From positions 52,843,568 through 52,907,567 of the forward strand of contig CM034533.1 of assembly GCA_020002185.1 (NCBI GenBank): a DNA stretch of 64,000 bases. The letters run 5' to 3'. Numbering within the stretch: the first letter of the stretch is position 1; each line of letters begins with the position of its first letter. This stretch comes from Paraescarpia echinospica (taxonomy: Eukaryota > Annelida > Polychaeta > Sabellida > Siboglinidae). The notes below the pieces were generated by a model. The model was not told where the DNA came from, did no database searches, and saw only the letters and a program-made list of their open reading frames with translations. A program made the translations under genes and the position numbers. Shown here piece by piece: positions 60,356 through 64,000 of the stretch.

Positions 60356-63300
60356 TCACTGGAACCGTGCTGGCTTTGTGACGACTCGCCCAGAGCGCGT
60401 TTTCACTGGCGAGACGACTTTCGCAGGAGACGCGGACACGCTCGGTGTGGGAGTTGTCATTTTCGGCGCGATGCTCGGCACGTCACGCGGTTCGTCTTCT
60501 GTTAGCGTCTTCTGTTTCCGTTCACGCGGCTGTTCGCGTGGTTGCTGTACGCGTGGCTGTAGTTCGCGTTGTTGTATGAGTGGTTGTCGTTCGAGTGGTG
60601 GTTGTTCGCGTTGTTGTACGAACTCGTGGGGCGCTGTGGCATCGTCTCGTAGATAGCGTCGATTGCGTCGTAGTAGACGACCTTCGATCTCTACGATGTA
60701 CGACCTGTCGTTACAGTCATGGACGACTGTGCTACGCGACCATTTGATTGGTTGGTGTTTCTTCAGCGACTGGACGAAGACTGGAGTGCCTTTCTGTAGT
60801 GGTCTCAGATCGCTGACACTTCGGTTGTAGTATCGCTGGCTCTGCATTTGTTTTGTAGTCTTACGTGAAATCGTTTGCTCGACCTCGGGAATCGCTGGTT
60901 TCAGCAGAGACTCGGCCTGTGGGACGACTGCTCGTGTGCGTCGATTCATCAAGCGCTGTGCCGGACTGCTGACCAACTGACTCGTAGGAATATTGCGCCA
61001 TTCCAGGAGTGCTTTCATCGGGTCGGAAGATTTCGCTAGCAGCTGTTTTGCAATTTTGACAGCGGCCTCCGCCTTTCCATTCGACTGACTGTGATAGGGT
61101 GACGATAACGAATGTTCGAATTCCCAACTCTGCGCAAAGCGTTCAAACTCAGCGCTTATGGATTGTGGCCCACCATCGGAGTGGACTATGTTGGGGGATC
61201 CGTGACGTGCAAATTGCTCTTTACACGCCTCAATCGTAGTGACCGCTCGTTGATCATCTAGCTTCGCGATCTCGAAGAAATCGGAGTAGTAGTCGACGAT
61301 TATGAGGTATGTGTCCTGACCGTGCGCGAAGAGATCCATTCCGACCTCAGCCCACGCTCGCGGTAGAATCGTGTGGCTACGAAGACTCTCTTTCTGTTGC
61401 GTAGGTCGTTCTCTGGAACACTCGCTGCATCGCTCGACCGTCTGTTTACGTCGTTTGTCATACCGTGCCAGAAGAGACTGTCTCTGGCTCTGCGTAGAGT
61501 CGACTCAATGCCTTGATGACTGCTGTGTAGTCTCACTAACATGTCATTCTGGAGTGACTTTGGGATGAACATACGCTCTCCTTTGTACAGGATACCGCTG
61601 TGCACAGCGATGACGTCTCGAAACGTCCAGTAGACTTTCAGGTCAGACGGTAACTGTGACCTGTCCTGTAGCCAGCCTGATGCGACCAGCACGAGTAGTT
61701 TCTGCAGAACCGGGTCGTCGGCTGTGGCCTGACGTATCGCGTCTACTCTCGGCTCGCTGATGTTGACGTACTCTCTGGGGTCGACTGTCTCGACTTCCTC
61801 AGCGATGGCATTCTCCGTTGTCATCTGGAATATCTGCTCCTTCGTCAGCTCAACTGGTTGTCTACGTGTCGACGGCGCTCGCGACAGCATGTCTGCGACG
61901 AGTTGCTCACTTCCTGGCTTGTAGACGACTTTCATGTCGTACCGCTGAAGTGCCATCATCATGCGTTGAAGTCTTTTCGGAGCCTCCAAGAGTGACTTTC
62001 GGAAGATCGTTTCCAGTGGCTTATGATCACTGTGAATCGTCACGTCTGGATGTCCATAGATATATTGGTCGTATTTGCGGCAGGCAAACACGGTGGCAAG
62101 ACATTCAAGCTCGATCGGTGTGTAGTTGCGTTCACTCGCTGTCAGTGAACGCGAAGCATAGGCGACTGGCTTCTCGTGTTGTAGAAGTGTCACTCCTAGC
62201 CCCTGCGTACTTGCGTCACATTGAAGTACCACCGGTTTCGTCACATCGTAGTACGAGAGAGAACGTTCTGCGATTGCGATGTCCTTCACTCGCTCGAACG
62301 CTTCTTGTTGGTCTGGTCCCCACACGAACTCGGCGTCTTTCTGCACCAGACGTCGTATGGGCTCGCAGACTGCAGAAAGATTCGGCATGAATTTCGCGAT
62401 GTAGTTCGTGAAGCCCAGGAACCGTCGTACTTGTTCGACGTCCATCGGCGTCGGCATATTCTTGATGTCGCACACTTTATCAGGATCGGGCTTGACCCCG
62501 TCCGGAGACAACACATGCCCAATGTACACGATCTCTTTCATGTGAAGCCTCATGGATCTGTTCAATTTCAAGTTTTGTTCCCGAGCACGCTGTAGTAGCT
62601 TGATGAAGTTGCTGTCATGGTCTTTGGGGGCCTCTGCCTCTGTCTGACCACGACCGACGATCAAGATGTCGTCAGCTACTGTGGAGATCCCTTCGAGACC
62701 CTCCAGCGCTTGCTGCAAACGACGTTGAAATTCCTCCGGACTCGACGAGATACCAAATGGCATACGCAGCCATCTGTATTTTCCTGCCGGAGTCCAGAAT
62801 GTCGTCAGGTAACTGCTTTCATCTTTCAGTTTCACCTGCAGGAATCCGTCTTTCGCGTCGACAAGATTTTCGCATTTGTCAGCGTTGGCAGAACCTCTTC
62901 GATCGTAGGTAGCGAGAAGTGGTTGCGTTGAATCGCCTTGTTCAGGTCAGAGGGGTCGATGCATACTCGCACCGAGCCGTTCGCCTTACGTACTGCCAGA
63001 CAGCTCGAAATCCACTGAGTCGGTGTCTCGACTTTCGCGATGACGCCCTGTGCCTCCAGTGCCTCGATCTTCTTTAGGAACTCGTCCTTCAGTGCGTAAG
63101 CGACTTTCCGTGGTCGATTCTGTACGGGAGCGACAGTTGTGTCAATCTCGATGTTGTACTCACTCGGAAGACACCCAAGTCCGGTGAAGACATCCGCATA
63201 CTCCGTTATGGCAGCATCGATGTCGTTTGTTCGATCCTCGACCAGACTGACGTGTTCACTCACCGCGATCAGATCGAGTTTCAGACACGTGTCGAGGGAC

Positions 63301-64000
63301 AGCAGTGTGGCGTGCCTCGTTTTGATGACTTCGAAGATCAATATCTCCTCACGCTGGTCGATTTCTCGGAGTGTTAGGGAACATCTACCCTTCGACGGCA
63401 CGTGCGAACCATCGTACATCGTCAAGTTCGAGGTACTCGCGCGTAGTGGTGGAGAGCCCAGTAGTCGATAGTCGGTGACGCTGAGGACATTGCATGTTGC
63501 GGCGGTGTCGAGTTGACATCTCAGTGCAGTAGGAGCTGAACGACTCTCCGATGATACGTTGATCGTTGCCATCAGACGTCGACCCTCCTTGTCCACTTGT
63601 ATGCGTAGAATGCTGGAATCGCTGTCACCGTCGACGAGGTAGACACGCTTCGCCTTTGACTGTGCCTGCGGCGCTCGGCAACACTTGGCGTAGTGATTTT
63701 TCGTTTTACAGGCGTAGCACTCACTGCCGAATGCTGGACATTGTCTCGGCGGGTGCTCTGTGCCGCACTTCCCACACTTGTCCGCCTTGTTGCTCGACGT
63801 GTGAGTCGGTTGAGATCTCGGCCTACGTTTAGCCTTCTTCTGTCTCGTCTTGTAGACCGCCTGCACTTCCTCGTTCAGTTTGAGCTTCCGCATTTCGCCT
63901 TCCGTGTCCTCCGCTAGGCGACACAGGGTATTGGCTTTCTCCAGGTCTAGGTTCTTTGTTTCAAACAGACGCCGACGCGTCCGTTCTTGGTCTAACCCCA
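60356..64000 (-). pseudogene. Ty3/Gypsy gag-pol, well preserved, three frames, runs off the right edge
   Basis: Minus strand. The gag C-terminus is open from the edge and has a zinc knuckle, CYACKTKNHYAKCC (about 63690). The protease has QLDTAATCNVLS. The RT has GVIAKVETPTQWISSCLAVR, CIDPSDLNKAIQR, TPAGKYRWLRMPFGISSSPE and the catalytic TVADDILIVG. RNase H has LQCDASTQGLGVTLLQ and IHSDHKPLETI. The integrase has an H-H-C-C finger, GMDLFAHGQ, HSDGGPQS and HSQSNGKAEAAVK, so the D-D-E triad is complete. A basic C-terminus ends at 60356. Lesions are a frameshift in the RT near 62850 and one near 61445 in the integrase finger. This copy is clearly younger than the Gypsy element at 48365-53058. Confidence 0.92.

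Overview
This is animal nuclear DNA. It is AT-rich, gene-poor and packed with repeats. Two host genes can be read with confidence, both split by GT-AG introns: a selenocysteine glutathione peroxidase of the GPX4 type (exons between 26098 and 33918, + strand) and a cytosolic HSP70 (promoter about 39139-39330, coding 40725-43590, + strand). An in-frame TGA plus a SECIS hairpin, together with the many CR1-like LINEs, Ty3/Gypsy, hAT and pogo elements and tRNA-derived SINEs, point to an invertebrate metazoan. I cannot name the species from sequence alone.

Layout. 1-2.0 kb: the end of a pogo/Tigger-like transposase gene (minus strand), a CA microsatellite and TIR-like hairpins. 2.9-7.4 kb: a broken LINE (minus strand) whose reverse-transcriptase core has been replaced by one arm of a 0.73-kb inverted duplication. 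7.4-12.5 kb: mostly empty, with a 20-bp palindromic satellite at 10.3 kb. 12.5-15.3 kb: a non-autonomous DNA transposon with TACTA target duplications, then nested palindromes and microsatellites. 15.6 kb: a tRNA-derived SINE. 16.5-22.4 kb: a Tol2-like hAT element bounded by a perfect 8-bp duplication (CATCTGAC), carrying a nested LINE. 22.5-23.3 kb: a 33-bp minisatellite. 24-35.6 kb: the GPX locus, interleaved with three copies of one dispersed repeat family that carries decayed reverse-transcriptase sequence. 36.1-37.5 kb: a second CAGG-ended element with a 5-bp duplication (AATTA). 38.1-38.8 kb: a LINE fragment. 39.1-44.1 kb: the HSP70 gene. 44.3-45.5 kb: MITEs of one TIR family. 46.2-47.7 kb: a LINE fragment. 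47.8-56.3 kb: a CR1-type LINE whose ORF1 is split by a complete Gypsy LTR retrotransposon (48365-53058, duplication ATGAC). 56.3-59.9 kb: an almost intact LINE with two ORFs (minus strand). 60.0-64.0 kb: a second Gypsy element (minus strand), leaving the window at the right edge.

The two host genes have stress-related roles: GPX4-type enzymes reduce lipid hydroperoxides and HSP70 refolds proteins. Nothing in the sequence shows that they are co-regulated. Only the HSP70 promoter has a recognisable heat-shock element. The rest of the window is best read as layered transposon insertions, and several insertion events can be dated relative to one another from target-site duplications and nesting.
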